Shown: positions 26,412 to 36,257 of the stretch, one piece after another
Numbering within the stretch: the stretch's first letter is position 1
How the letters are laid out: each line of letters starts with the position of its first letter
Assembly: GCF_041080815.1 (NCBI RefSeq)
Contig: NZ_CP160205.1
Span: 4,278,001-4,342,000 of the forward strand
Direction of reading: 5' to 3'
Source: Mucilaginibacter yixingensis
Lineage (GTDB): Bacteria; Bacteroidota; Bacteroidia; Sphingobacteriales; Sphingobacteriaceae
Length of the DNA: 64,000 nt
Notes under the pieces: generated by a model
Seen by the model: the letters and a program-made list of their open reading frames with translations, nothing else
Databases searched by the model: none
Told to the model about the DNA's origin: nothing
Position numbers and translations under genes: made by a program

Positions 26412-27718
26412 TGAGCATGAGCGGGAACGCTTTGCAAATACTTTCTGTACTCTTCTCTTGATCGCTTATTATCGGTGGCGGTCTTTACAATACTTGTTTG
26501 TGTTACTGATAAAAATAAAAAATTAAGTATAATAGGAAGTATCATTACCGGTTCGCCAAAGCCTATTAAAAACAACATGGCAATACAGTAAAATACATAT
26601 TCCCAATTCTTGACATATGCTTTACAAAACTTGGCATATTTATAAAATAAATATAATAATCCAACAAAACCAAATTTGGCCAAAAAGTCAAATATCCCAT
26701 TAGATACGTTAACATTAAATTTTCGATAAAATATCAGGCTATACTTATTACTAACCCCTAAAATAAGTTGCCAGCCAAACACACTATAGATATAAACCAT
26801 ACTAGCAAAACGATTTAATGGTATTTGCATTCTATAATGATGATAAAAGTGTTCTAATACTTTCAAGTGATTAAGGTCGGCCATATCCTCGTTATACATA
26901 TCTACCATCTTTCTACCCAATATAGGCACGGTGCAGACAAGTAGCACAATTAACCCGATGGCAAGGAATGCCCAAAGATTAATTTTAGGAACCCGATACC
27001 TATAGGCCAAGAAAAGCAATACAATAAGGCCGGTATAGGCAGTGGTCGAAAAAGTAGTAAGATTGCCAATTATAAGTATGACGGACGTTCTGTCAAAGGT
27101 AAACCTGTTTAAGAAAAAGTTAAGCATTAGCGCCAAACATAAAAAGCACCCAAACGATCCCGGTTCCCATACGAAACCGGAGTTGGTATAATCATGAAAG
27201 TCCTTAGTAAAGGTGAATAATAATACATTGGAATAACTGCCGGCGAGGTTATTGGTGAGTACATTATCGTTAGGTAACTCTAACTTTCTGAATACGTCAT
27301 AGACCAGATCGGGCACAATAAGCTGAAGAGCATAGAAGAAAAAAGAAATTATAGTTAAATGAGTGATAACTTTAACAAGGTACGCCGCTGCCTTATCTTT
27401 CAGTATTATGCAAAACAAAAAGCTCAGGTAGCAATATTTAAAAAGAAAGATCACATCGCCTAATAAAAAGGTGTTATCGAGTGAATTAATGAATGGATCA
27501 CGAATAGCTACAAAAGCAATATAAATAACAGAAAAGATACCTATATACTTATAGTCTTTCGGGGCCAGCAATTTTTTCTGAAGGGCTACTCCTACCATAA
27601 TCAGCATGATTAGAAACCAGCAGACCTCACTTGATGACAAAAAGTTCGCGTTACTTGATAGAAACAAGAAAAGCAACGTAACTATATAATATGCGTTTAT
27701 TTGCTTTAAAAATTGCAT
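26408..27718 (-). CDS. Wzy-like polysaccharide polymerase (membrane protein)
   Basis: A 436-residue protein with about 10-12 membrane segments. The segment SGFVWEPGSFGCFLCLAL (near residues 180-200) carries the W-E-P-G-x-F-G motif seen in one group of Wzy polymerases, and ALFLIGFGEPVMILPIILNFLF-like helices close it. No Wzx is adjacent; the closest transferases are the two rhamnosyl/GT4-type genes coupled to it. It is the second polymerase-like protein of the window. Role as polymerase rather than ligase is inferred. Confidence 0.7.
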   Translation of the reverse strand: MQFLKQINAYYIVTLLFLFLSSNANFLSSSEVCWFLIMLIMVGVALQKKLLAPKDYKYIGIFSVIYIAFVAIRDPFINSLDNTFLLGDVIFLFKYCYLSFLFCIILKDKAAAYLVKVITHLTIISFFFYALQLIVPDLVYDVFRKLELPNDNVLTNNLAGSYSNVLLFTFTKDFHDYTNSGFVWEPGSFGCFLCLALMLNFFLNRFTFDRTSVILIIGNLTTFSTTAYTGLIVLLFLAYRYRVPKINLWAFLAIGLIVLLVCTVPILGRKMVDMYNEDMADLNHLKVLEHFYHHYRMQIPLNRFASMVYIYSVFGWQLILGVSNKYSLIFYRKFNVNVSNGIFDFLAKFGFVGLLYLFYKYAKFCKAYVKNWEYVFYCIAMLFLIGFGEPVMILPIILNFLFLSVTQTSIVKTATDNKRSREEYRKYLQSVPAHAQ

Positions 27719-27782
27719 TTTTTTTAATTGACTGTCGGATCTAATAATAGATCAAATTTCCTTGTGTTAAATAAGTAACGGC

Positions 27783-28463
27783 CTAGGTATCCATTTCCTG
27801 ATTATAAACTTGCTGAAAGGTATTAATGTCATTAAATAAATGACTATAGGACTGTATTTTTTTTAAGCTCCAGTCCCACCAGCAAATATCCTGTAAAAAG
27901 GCCACCTCCGTTTCTATAAAACGGGACCTGATAAAGGCCGCTGGTGATCCTCCAACGATGGCGTAGGCAGGCACATTTTTAGTTACCACAGATCCTGCAG
28001 CCACTATCGCACCGTTGCCTATAGTTACTCCATCCATAATCAATACATTATTGCCAATCCATACGTCATTACCAATGGATACAACATATTTACGGGCCGC
28101 ATCAATATAAATATGTTCTTCAAAAATGCCTTTCTTGGTGAAAAACAAATTGGCTGGATTTTGCAACGAAAAGAACGCCGGACTTGTTGAAACAAATTGC
28201 TTTGATGGATGCAAACCTAAGCAAGTCTGCACTCCTGTTCCTACTGAACTAAAGCGGCCAATTAATGTCTGTTTTACAATGGCATTCCTTGAAATATAGG
28301 AACCAAGTCCAACATAACAACCGGCAACCAGACTATTTATAGCTAAATCGTTATAACCCTCAAGTTGGTTCTTCATATCCAAAGTTACCTGGGGCCCGAT
28401 AGTTACATGTTTTCTACAATATTTTAAACGATAATAATTCCTTTTAAGCCAGGATCTGATCAT
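27783..28463 (-). CDS. CatB-related O-acetyltransferase (LbH)
   Basis: A 226-residue left-handed beta-helix acetyltransferase. Hexapeptide repeats include GCYVGLGSYISRNAI, IGRFSSVGTGVQTCLGLHPS (catalytic His in the LHPS loop), IGNDVWIGNNVLIMDGVTIG and AIVGGSPAAFIRSRF, then an alpha-helical C-terminus (FLQDICWWDW). This matches the xenobiotic/sugar acetyltransferase group common in Bacteroidota polysaccharide loci. First gene of a four-gene minus run, preceded by a 477-nt spacer with a weak promoter candidate. Confidence 0.9.
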   Translation of the reverse strand: MIRSWLKRNYYRLKYCRKHVTIGPQVTLDMKNQLEGYNDLAINSLVAGCYVGLGSYISRNAIVKQTLIGRFSSVGTGVQTCLGLHPSKQFVSTSPAFFSLQNPANLFFTKKGIFEEHIYIDAARKYVVSIGNDVWIGNNVLIMDGVTIGNGAIVAAGSVVTKNVPAYAIVGGSPAAFIRSRFIETEVAFLQDICWWDWSLKKIQSYSHLFNDINTFQQVYNQEMDT

Positions 28464-28940
28464 TTCAAAATCATTATACTTACACCATCCGTTTAAATGA
28501 CTATGTAATCAAGTATTGTAAATATAAACAACTTTAATAAACTATTCATCAAAATTTGATTATCGTTGCAAAAAATCAAAAAAAAGACCCACATCAATAA
28601 AACTATTAAATACATTTGGTTCCTTCTCTGAAATTGGTTAAAGAGCATAAACTTAAATATGTGCTTCCATAATTAAAACGTAATGCAAGATCAACTATAA
28701 AAGCATCTATTCTTTTAGAAAGAGTGAGTAAGGCCTTTATGAACCGAAGCTTTCAGGCAAATTGTGTTAAAAGAAGTATCGACTGTTCATACCCATTGGC
28801 AATAGGAAAGAAATTGCTTCCTATACAAGGCGGAGATTAGATCCAAGCTGTTTCAACAAATTCCCAGTTGCTTTTAGGCCCCATCAACTCATAAACCGGA
28901 TATTGCTGATATAGTAATATCAAAATAGTCCAGGGACTAC
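28464..28940 (-). other. 477-nt spacer with weak promoter and possible gene remnant
   Basis: No intact gene is seen. A promoter candidate for the CatB-like gene lies on the minus strand: TTG (CAA at 28550-28552) 23 nt from TATATTTA (28519-28526), one mismatch to the consensus. A short hairpin ATAGGAA/TTCCTAT occurs at 28802-28824. The last 100 nt next to the WcaI-like gene read as coding-like sequence without a start (see the separate entry). Confidence 0.35.
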
Positions 28941-28959
28941 CTAGCTCAAAAACTGTTTT
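28837..28959 (-). pseudogene. possible remnant of an unidentified coding sequence
   Basis: A 41-codon minus-strand open frame without start codon overlaps the last codons of the WcaI-like gene and continues into the spacer, ending at TAA (28837-28839). It contains LLYQQYPVYELMGPKSNWEF and then VETAWI, with unusually protein-like amino acid use (three Trp, charged C-terminus). It may be the tail of a deleted gene. Family not recognised; chance frame not excluded. Confidence 0.28.
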
Positions 28960-30188
28960 TCAAACCTTTCCATCACGGTGTCAATGTTTAGGTACTGCAT
29001 TGCATAATTGCGTGCATTGGCGCGTTTTTGGGCAGCAGTAGGGTCTATTTTTATATCCAGAACTTTTTGGGCAAGTATTTTACCGTCACCTGGCTCAATC
29101 ACATAGCCAAAATCATTTTGAGTAGTGATGTTATAAAGCGTGGTATCTCTTACAGCTGTAATAACACTTAGGCCACCCACTGCAAGTATGGTTGAAAGTT
29201 TAGAAGGCATCACCAAATCTGCGGCACTGGCTTTTTGTACCACCAAATGCACATCGGCCAGGTTCAAAAACTCATTAAACTTTTCTTTAGGCTGCAACTG
29301 CATAAAAACAACGTTTCGCAGACCGCGTGCTTCTGCATCCCTCTGCAACTCATCTTTATATGGGCCCGAGGTACATATGATAAACTTAATGCCTGGATAA
29401 GCTTGCAGCTCCCCGGCTGCATCAATTACATGATCGAGGCCCTGTTTGATACCGGCAGCGCCAGAATAAAGGCAAATCAAATCATCTTTATCATACCCCC
29501 AACGTTGCTTAATGTCTCCTCTGTCGGGCAGCGGATAAAACGCTTCGGTATCTACCCAGTTCGGAAAAAAAACAATATCGCGGTTTACCTTAGTTTTAAC
29601 CCGGCTAATCATTCCATCTGATATAGTGCTGGCATAATTGGCACTGCTTAAGATATTACGCTCTATTTTAAAAAGAACCTTCAGTACGGTAGCATTCTTA
29701 AATAAATTCAGATCGCGCGCTGCTTCAATCTGCAGATCCTGAATATGATATAGCAACCTGCCGCCCCTTATATTTCTCAACATCAGCCCAAGATAGGCCA
29801 GGTGAAATGGCGGAGCAATAGTAATAATCAGATCAAACTTTTCTTTGCTGAACAGAAAACGTGTTACCACAAAGAATTTTGACATCAGGTATGAAAAATC
29901 CTGCATGGTTCTGCGCCCGCCGGTAGGATTCTGCGGAATATAAGACGGACAACGATATATCTTTAACTCTGCTCCGCTTTCGGGATAATTGATTACCTCC
30001 CTTTTATACCAGCGATTGGTATAAGGAGCCTGCACCTTCCAGTACGGATAATAGGGAAATGTAGTAATAACCGTACAATCATACCCTGCTTTTGCAAGCC
30101 AGTTAATCATCTCTCCATTATACTTCCCTACACCAATAGGTTCAGGCGAGAAGTTATGAGATATGAGGAGTATACGTTTATTTTTCAT
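28941..30188 (-). CDS. WcaI-like GT4 glycosyltransferase
   Basis: A 415-residue GT-B transferase resembling colanic acid WcaI. The start KRILLISHNFSPEPIGVGKY, then GYDCTVITTFPYYPYWKV and the WYKRE stretch are the WcaI pattern; the donor domain has LICLYSGAAGIKQGLDHVID and VMPSKLSTILAVGGLSVITA. WcaI is annotated as a fucosyltransferase, and GDP-fucose synthase begins at the left edge of this window, but the donor here is inferred only. Isolated on both sides by spacers of 160 and 477 nt. Confidence 0.85.
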   Translation of the reverse strand: MKNKRILLISHNFSPEPIGVGKYNGEMINWLAKAGYDCTVITTFPYYPYWKVQAPYTNRWYKREVINYPESGAELKIYRCPSYIPQNPTGGRRTMQDFSYLMSKFFVVTRFLFSKEKFDLIITIAPPFHLAYLGLMLRNIRGGRLLYHIQDLQIEAARDLNLFKNATVLKVLFKIERNILSSANYASTISDGMISRVKTKVNRDIVFFPNWVDTEAFYPLPDRGDIKQRWGYDKDDLICLYSGAAGIKQGLDHVIDAAGELQAYPGIKFIICTSGPYKDELQRDAEARGLRNVVFMQLQPKEKFNEFLNLADVHLVVQKASAADLVMPSKLSTILAVGGLSVITAVRDTTLYNITTQNDFGYVIEPGDGKILAQKVLDIKIDPTAAQKRANARNYAMQYLNIDTVMERFEKQFLS

Positions 30189-30348
30189 TAGTTAGGCAGA
30201 ATCAAAAAGTCAGATACACATGGCGATTAATTATAGTTTTTTATCAATCATCTAATTTGAGTTTTACTATTGGTATCTGGTAACGCTTAATAACAACTAT
30301 AAGGGGTATTTGTTGATGTGTATTAGATTGATTTCACTCTTTTTTTAG

Positions 30349-31164
30349 TTACTTTTTACTATCCAGCAACTCACGTGTTCGCAATACTATAAAATATTCA
30401 TAAACAGATTGTAACGTAGCATAGGTAACACCGGCCCGGCCATCTAAAAACGCTCTCCTCATTACCACCATGTATAACCACTTAATAAGCGGCCGCAAAG
30501 GCATTTTATAAAAAATACCTTTTTGATGATACCTGCGTACCGAAAAATCTCTTGCAAACAACGCTTTTCCTATTGAGAATTTTTTGCTGCCCTGCATATC
30601 CTCCAATCGCATCCGGGCTTCCATATCGGCATAACCAATATGCCGGCTCAACCAAAAGCGGATACCTTTGCTAAAAGGATAATGGTCTAGATAACCATCT
30701 ATTTTTTCAACGGCGCCATCCGGTATTGATACCGGGTTTACCAATCGCTCATACCGCATTTTTCCGGGTCTGAATAGCCGCAGATAATAAGGGGATATCT
30801 GCGCATGTTTCAACCAGCGCCCGTTCCAGGCAAAATCCCGTCGCTGTACTTCGTAAGCTGCAATATCTTTAAACTCAAGCGATGTCAGCGTTTGATACAA
30901 CCCGGGCGATACACGCTCATCTGCATCTATGTAAATCACCCATTCATGCTTAAATGAAATGTTCCTTAAACCCCAGTTTTGATGGGCAGACCAGTTATCA
31001 AACCTGCGCTGGGTTATGCTGGCGCCCGCTGCAGTGGCTATCTCAACAGTGCGATCATCGCTAAACGAATCAAAAACATGGATATCATCGCACCAGTTTA
31101 CCGATGATAGACATCCAGGCAAATCCTGTTCTTCGTTTTTTGTTAATATCAGTACCGAAACCAT
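30349..31164 (-). CDS. GT2 family glycosyltransferase (WaaE/LpsA-like)
   Basis: A 271-residue GT-A transferase of the group that includes lipopolysaccharide core beta-glucosyltransferases (WaaE/KdtX). SVLILTKNEEQDLPGCLSSV, VFDSFSDDRT and WVIYIDADERVSPGL show the donor site and DxD. The C-terminal third (WLSRHIGYADMEARMRLEDM, PLIKWLYMVVMRRAFLDGRAG) is the amphipathic, basic, membrane-contacting region of this group. It abuts the WcaF-like gene upstream with no gap. Confidence 0.88.
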   Translation of the reverse strand: MVSVLILTKNEEQDLPGCLSSVNWCDDIHVFDSFSDDRTVEIATAAGASITQRRFDNWSAHQNWGLRNISFKHEWVIYIDADERVSPGLYQTLTSLEFKDIAAYEVQRRDFAWNGRWLKHAQISPYYLRLFRPGKMRYERLVNPVSIPDGAVEKIDGYLDHYPFSKGIRFWLSRHIGYADMEARMRLEDMQGSKKFSIGKALFARDFSVRRYHQKGIFYKMPLRPLIKWLYMVVMRRAFLDGRAGVTYATLQSVYEYFIVLRTRELLDSKK

Positions 31165-31713
31165 TTACGCATTAAATTTCCGTCTCGGCTTTAAAGGCCC
31201 GCACGGATTACCAGCACAAACCTGCCACTCAGGCATATCTTTTATCACTACAGAGCGCGCACCAATTACGCAACCATCCGCAATGCTTATCCCAGGATGC
31301 ACAAAGGCTTCTGCAGCCACCCATACATGATTACCAATATTAATAGGACTAGCTACCAGTGGAAAACCTGGATTATTATAATCATGCGTGCCGGTACAAA
31401 GGTTTACTCCTTGAGATATAACGGCCCTGTAACCAATTGTTATTTTAGCCTGCGAATAGAGAACCGCTCCACTAGCTACACCACACTCATCTCCCAGCTC
31501 AAGATTCCACGGAGCCCAGATAGTTACACCCGGGTATACATGAACCCCTCTGCCCACTTTGGCACCGAAACTACGTAACACAAATGATCGCCAGCCGTGG
31601 AAAGGCCGGGGAGAGAATCTGAAAAAGAGTAGCGCTGCGATATTCCACCATGACCGCCTCAGTCGGTTTTTTAACGAGAAAGACGGCCCTGTAAAAGTAT
31701 CATGATTTATCAT
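31165..31713 (-). CDS. WcaF-like colanic-acid-type acetyltransferase
   Basis: A 182-residue LbH acetyltransferase. The N-terminus SFSLKNRLRRSWWNIAALLFFRFSP-type helix (partly RLRRSWWNIAALLFFRFSP) followed by GWRSFVLRSFGAKVG is the WcaF signature. The beta-helix continues with YPGVTIWAPWNLELGD, SQGVNLCTGTHDYNNPGFPL (catalytic His) and NHVWVAAEAFVHPGI. WcaF acetylates a sugar of colanic acid. It is translationally adjacent to the GT2 gene at 30349 and lies 131 nt from the end of the large operon. Confidence 0.9.
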   Translation of the reverse strand: MINHDTFTGPSFSLKNRLRRSWWNIAALLFFRFSPRPFHGWRSFVLRSFGAKVGRGVHVYPGVTIWAPWNLELGDECGVASGAVLYSQAKITIGYRAVISQGVNLCTGTHDYNNPGFPLVASPINIGNHVWVAAEAFVHPGISIADGCVIGARSVVIKDMPEWQVCAGNPCGPLKPRRKFNA

Positions 31714-31844
31714 TTAGCAACAGCAGCTAGTTACCCTTATATTCATTTAAGCCAACCAACAAATATATGTTTATTTGGCTGATATTCTATTAACAATCTA
31801 TGCTCAAATGCCACCTGTAACGGTTTTAACATTCAAAAGGCATA

Positions 31845-33041
31845 TTATTTTATAGCATTGGTAAATGCTATAGAAGAGCTGGTAATATGAAAGTTATCGT
31901 TAAAAATACGCAAGGCCTTGTTACCTGCCTCCCTACGCTGATCGGCAGATAATTCCAGCCAGCGCTTTAGCATTTGTATAGTACCACCAATGGTATCATC
32001 AGCAATAATACCGCCTCCGCCAGCTTCAATTTCCATATAGATATTGATCTGGTTTGATATAAGCACTGGCTTTGCGCAGGCCAGCGCCTCTACTACTGCT
32101 ATCCCAAAATTTTCTTGATGACTGGGTAATATAAAGGCATCGCTGCAATATAATGCCCCCCATTTTGCATTACCATACAGCATGCCCGGAAAATACACCT
32201 TATCCTGCAACTGCGGATTGCTGTAGGCCATCTGGTGCACTTTTTTTCCAAAGCTGCTCACCAAACCCGGGCCGGCTATTACCAGTTTTGGCAACTGATA
32301 GCCAGTGGCAATCAACCTGGCATAAGCGTCTATCAGCAAATCCACACCTTTCTTTTCGTGGATACGGCTTAAGAAAAGCAGATATGGTTCATTCTCCACC
32401 TCCGGGCATTTCTCTAAAAAATCTGTCCGCATGGCATCGTTATATTCGGGCGGCGGTTTTATGCCATAACCAACATTAATTTCTTTTTTGGGGCGATATC
32501 CTTTAAAGGTTTCGCGGGCCAAAACCATTTCCATCTCGCAGGTAAACAACAAGCCATCTGCATCATTAACTACATATTTCTCAATCAACTCCCAATAAAT
32601 CAGGTTACGGACGGCTTTTAATCGCCTGTCTGCAGCGCGTTGAAAGTAGGGATCGAGCATGCCATGCGGCATTACATATATTTTGGGCAACTTACGGCCA
32701 TCATTCTTTTTGGCTATCTGCCTTTTTACAATGCGCATCGCCTTCCAGGCCGCGTAGCTTGAATAAAGCCACAAGCCATTAATAATCACCACATCAAAGT
32801 TGCAAAGATGCTCTATAAGCCACGGTAATAATTTGGGCGAGTACTGCCAGGCTGTTTTAACCGGTCCAAGGGCATATATCGGGAAGTCATCCATCCCCAG
32901 AAAAGCATTATCCGGACTATCCAGGCTTACTATCTCACGCTGCACGCCATACAGGTGCATCTCTGCATCGCTGCTGCGAATACCCTGGCAAGGGCCGCCA
33001 CTTGTGGGATTCATGCTGGCAATAACGTGTAGTAACTTCAT
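31845..33041 (-). CDS. GT4 family glycosyltransferase
   Basis: A 398-residue GT-B transferase. KLLHVIASMNPTSGGPCQGI is the N-terminal acceptor motif; MPHGMLDPYFQRAADRRLKA is a stretch typical of a GT4 subgroup that follows WcaI-like genes. The donor domain has LLFLSRIHEKKGVDLLIDAY, LPSHQENFGIAVVEALACAKPVL with the E-x7-E pair. Last gene of the large minus-strand operon, 15 nt after the preceding LbH gene. Confidence 0.9.
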   Translation of the reverse strand: MKLLHVIASMNPTSGGPCQGIRSSDAEMHLYGVQREIVSLDSPDNAFLGMDDFPIYALGPVKTAWQYSPKLLPWLIEHLCNFDVVIINGLWLYSSYAAWKAMRIVKRQIAKKNDGRKLPKIYVMPHGMLDPYFQRAADRRLKAVRNLIYWELIEKYVVNDADGLLFTCEMEMVLARETFKGYRPKKEINVGYGIKPPPEYNDAMRTDFLEKCPEVENEPYLLFLSRIHEKKGVDLLIDAYARLIATGYQLPKLVIAGPGLVSSFGKKVHQMAYSNPQLQDKVYFPGMLYGNAKWGALYCSDAFILPSHQENFGIAVVEALACAKPVLISNQINIYMEIEAGGGGIIADDTIGGTIQMLKRWLELSADQRREAGNKALRIFNDNFHITSSSIAFTNAIK

Positions 33042-33056
33042 ATCCAGACTAACCTC

Positions 33057-33719
33057 TTAGTAAACAAAACCATCTGTGCGGGTAAAATATTTGGCATCGG
33101 CAGGTATAGGCTGCAACGGCTTGGCCGGCACACCTCCATACAGCATCCACTCATCAGTATAGGCTTTATTGAGCATAGACTTAGCACCCAACACGCTACG
33201 GGCCGGTAATTGTGCACCACCCAACATCACCACATTGGTACCCACAAAAGTATATTCGCCAATAATAATAGGAGCACTATCCTGCCGGTTATCTACCACG
33301 TTAATAGAGTGTGTAAGAAACTGCGACCGGTAACCGGCAACAGTACTAAACCGGCCAATGGTTATTGTACTGGTACAATCAATATGATGATATTTGGTGA
33401 CAGCCGCACACTCGCCAATAATCAATGCCGACCTGCGATCTGTCTGATGCGCAAAATGTTTAGAAGATGTATGAGTAGGGAAACCGGTAATCCAGTTACC
33501 GCGCGCCATTGATGCCTTAGCACCCATATCAACCAGATCAAGGTTTACCGCCACATTAAGATGACCTATACGGGCTCCCTCGGCCATCACCAACTTAGCG
33601 GGAAATATCCAGGCCAAACCGATGCGTGCCGTGGGATGTATTTCATATCCAAACCAGCGCTGCAGCGCTCTACGCCGCAACGGCCAGGGTAATAATACGG
33701 TGAAGAGCTTAAGTATCAT
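33057..33719 (-). CDS. hexapeptide-repeat acyltransferase
   Basis: A 220-residue LbH protein. I start it at the ATG at 33719, whose A overlaps the TGA of the upstream gene (TGATG), rather than the TTG one codon earlier. Repeats include IGHLNVAVNLDLVDMGAKAS, CAAVTKYHHIDCTSTITIGR, EYTFVGTNVVMLGGAQLPAR and MLYGGVPAKPLQ. The YHHIDC segment may hold the active histidine. It resembles acyltransferases of polysaccharide loci; the acyl group and sugar are unknown. Confidence 0.85.
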   Translation of the reverse strand: MILKLFTVLLPWPLRRRALQRWFGYEIHPTARIGLAWIFPAKLVMAEGARIGHLNVAVNLDLVDMGAKASMARGNWITGFPTHTSSKHFAHQTDRRSALIIGECAAVTKYHHIDCTSTITIGRFSTVAGYRSQFLTHSINVVDNRQDSAPIIIGEYTFVGTNVVMLGGAQLPARSVLGAKSMLNKAYTDEWMLYGGVPAKPLQPIPADAKYFTRTDGFVY

Positions 33720-34846
33720 CAAATTTCAGTTTTAGCCGAAAAACCCAAGTTATCTATTTTCTGCTCAACTATTACCTCGGCTATGGCCTTGCGCACTTCA
33801 TCAACGGTAATAGAAAGTATACATTTTTTTTGCTGCGCAATACATTCTTCCAGCAGGCAACCGGCGCATTCCACCCGGTGATAAATGAGCTTATTAAAAT
33901 CTCCGCGCGGAAACCACTGCCCAGGCAAATTACGGGCCGAGTAAATGGCCACACACGGCGTGCCGCCAGCAGCCGAAAGATGCATAGGGCCGCTATCATG
34001 ACCGATAAATAGCTTCGCATGCTTCAATGCAGCACCCGACACCCGCGGCGATGTTTTACCGCACAGGTTTACGCCATCGCCATTCCAGCAATCTAATAAC
34101 TTTTGCGCCCGCTCCCGCTCGTCTTCCGCACCCAACATAATAAGTTGCCAACCGGGCAAATCATCTTTCAAAGCTTTAAACAGCGCCAACCAATTATATT
34201 CCTCCCAATCATTAGGCTGCCTTTTGGTACCAGCACATGCAGCAAAAACAGGGCGATTTGGATCCAGCGTTTTAAGGACGTCAGCCGCTATGACTCGCTC
34301 TTGTTGGGTATAATGCAGATCCCAATATTTGTCGAGCGTCAGATCAATAGGGCCTAGTGATTCCAGCCTGCGTGCTATTCTGAGTGCTTCCCACTCCTGC
34401 TTACCGGTCTCATTGTCATAAGTCAATACCAGATCTTCAGTTGTCTCTGGAAACCCGTAAAACTGTTTGATACCTGCCGCTCTGAAAAATAGCTTATCAC
34501 GCAGCACACCCAATTTGGTTGATCTTATCGTTTTGCGGATGCGGGTGGTGGTCAGGTTAACCATGGCATCAATTTTAAGTACCCTCAGTTGCCTGATGAG
34601 CCTGAGTAATACCAACGGGTTACGTGTAAACGATGGGTAATTAATAACCTGGTGAAAAAAGTAGCCCTCACCCAATACCGTTTGTGCCGCCGCAGCTTTA
34701 CTGCTCGGCGGGCGATTAGCCAGTAAAATTAACTCGGCATCTGGAAATGCCTCTACAGCCTTATGAAAACCCGGCAAAGCGATAATCGTATCGCCCATAC
34801 TGCCAATACGGTACACTAATACTCTTTTGCGTTTCACAGAATCCAT
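33719..34846 (-). CDS. GT9 (heptosyltransferase-like) glycosyltransferase
   Basis: A 375-residue ADP-heptose:LPS heptosyltransferase-like protein, starting at ATG 34846 (MDSVKRKRVLVYRIGSMGD; a GTG three codons earlier is possible). RIGSMGDTIIALPGFHK is the GT9 start, and KLFIGHDSGPMHLSAAGGTPCVAI is the donor-binding motif with the D-S-G-P-x-H signature. ECAGCLLEECIAQQKKCIL is a Cys-rich stretch near the C-terminus often seen in GT9. In a surface glycan locus it probably transfers another sugar than core heptose. Confidence 0.9.
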   Translation of the reverse strand: MDSVKRKRVLVYRIGSMGDTIIALPGFHKAVEAFPDAELILLANRPPSSKAAAAQTVLGEGYFFHQVINYPSFTRNPLVLLRLIRQLRVLKIDAMVNLTTTRIRKTIRSTKLGVLRDKLFFRAAGIKQFYGFPETTEDLVLTYDNETGKQEWEALRIARRLESLGPIDLTLDKYWDLHYTQQERVIAADVLKTLDPNRPVFAACAGTKRQPNDWEEYNWLALFKALKDDLPGWQLIMLGAEDERERAQKLLDCWNGDGVNLCGKTSPRVSGAALKHAKLFIGHDSGPMHLSAAGGTPCVAIYSARNLPGQWFPRGDFNKLIYHRVECAGCLLEECIAQQKKCILSITVDEVRKAIAEVIVEQKIDNLGFSAKTEI

Positions 34847-34881
34847 TTTAAGCACCTGATTAAGTATAATTTACCTGTACG

Positions 34882-36240
34882 TCAGGTGATATCCAGCACC
34901 GATATCTTATTGCGCCTCAAAGAGGAAAGCATTAATCCGCCGATAATCGTAGAAAAACCAAGTGAAGTGGGCTGCCCCCACTGGCCTTGCAACAAGGTCA
35001 GAAACCCAAGACTAAGCAACATCCAAGGCAACAGATCACCAAATTGAATGCGCCTGTAGGCGGCAGCGAGCAACCTGATGCACATATGCGTGCGCACAAA
35101 AATAACGGTAAGCCCCAGTATGGTACCCAACTCACCTATCAACCTGCCCCATTCTTGCTCTGCAAACAAAAAGGTAACCTCGCCTGTAATTAGCCGGGCA
35201 CCAACGTTGGTACCGGCACCAATGCCATAGCCAAAAAATGGCTGGTCAGACGATGTAACCGCTTGCAACATGCCCCCTAAAAAGCGATCGCCAATGGTAC
35301 CCTCTAAACCGCCTTCTGTGGCGCCCGCGTCGTCTACCCTCGTAGTAAGCGCCTCTGTTGCCTGTTTAAAAAAGCTTACATTATTTAATAGCGATAGTAT
35401 AATAATCAGACCGAATAAGGCAGCAAGCATTCTAATTAAATACGCTGGTCTTCTGGCTATTGGTATGGAAATAAATGCAATAGTTAATGCAGCCTGAAAC
35501 ACCAGCGTGCGGCTAATAGACAGCGGGATTGCAGCAATGGTACATGCGGTAGCGGCAATAAGCAACCATCTGGGTATACCTTTGGGACTAAACCAGAAAT
35601 AAACCACAAAAACCTGCACAAAGCTCCAGAATTGAGTATTACCCGTTGTGAAAGAAAACACACCCGGCGGCCTGAAATAACCCAATGCGCCAGCAAAACC
35701 GGCACCAGCCATATCTCCCCCCACACCTCTATTTATAAATGACGATTGCGGGCTATAGAATTGAATAGTAATGAGCACCAGCATTGGCAATGACAGCCAA
35801 AGGAAAACCTTACCCATGTACAACACGTCTTCCCTGTTAAAAAAACGCCCCATCAAAAACATAAGCGGAAAGTGCAGAAACAATATCCTGGCGCCATACA
35901 AAGCAACCTCAATATTGCCATGCCCTACAGATAGGGCTGTAAACATACCTACAAAGCCCACAAACCATATCGTTTTGATATACCAGTTCATAGGCATTTC
36001 CTCGTTTTTCCAAGCCATTACCACCAGCCAAACAGCCAGCGGATCCCGCACTACCAACAATGGCGTTGCCAGGCCCGGAACAACCCATTTGCGCAAAGCA
36101 CCTTCTGTAAGCAGCAGTATAAAATATAACCAAATGCCCTTGCGTATTAATGCAATATTGGTTTTACGCTTAGCCAGCGCGTTTTGTGATACGCCGCTTA
36201 AAGTGAAAGAATTTAACGGCTGTTCTGTAGCTGTACTCAT
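34882..36240 (-). CDS. O-antigen ligase/polymerase-like membrane protein
   Basis: A 452-residue protein with about 11-12 membrane segments. A hydrophilic part around residues 290-360 (VDDAGATEGGLEGTIGDRFL, FFGYGIGAGTNVGARL, FAEQEWGRLIGELGTILGL) corresponds to the large periplasmic loop of the Wzy/WaaL superfamily. It is within the ABC-transporter-led operon, where a ligase would be expected but a polymerase would not. I cannot separate the two roles by sequence. Third member of this superfamily in the window. Confidence 0.75.
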   Translation of the reverse strand: MSTATEQPLNSFTLSGVSQNALAKRKTNIALIRKGIWLYFILLLTEGALRKWVVPGLATPLLVVRDPLAVWLVVMAWKNEEMPMNWYIKTIWFVGFVGMFTALSVGHGNIEVALYGARILFLHFPLMFLMGRFFNREDVLYMGKVFLWLSLPMLVLITIQFYSPQSSFINRGVGGDMAGAGFAGALGYFRPPGVFSFTTGNTQFWSFVQVFVVYFWFSPKGIPRWLLIAATACTIAAIPLSISRTLVFQAALTIAFISIPIARRPAYLIRMLAALFGLIIILSLLNNVSFFKQATEALTTRVDDAGATEGGLEGTIGDRFLGGMLQAVTSSDQPFFGYGIGAGTNVGARLITGEVTFLFAEQEWGRLIGELGTILGLTVIFVRTHMCIRLLAAAYRRIQFGDLLPWMLLSLGFLTLLQGQWGQPTSLGFSTIIGGLMLSSLRRNKISVLDIT

Positions 36241-36257
36241 ATTTGCTATTCAAGCCT

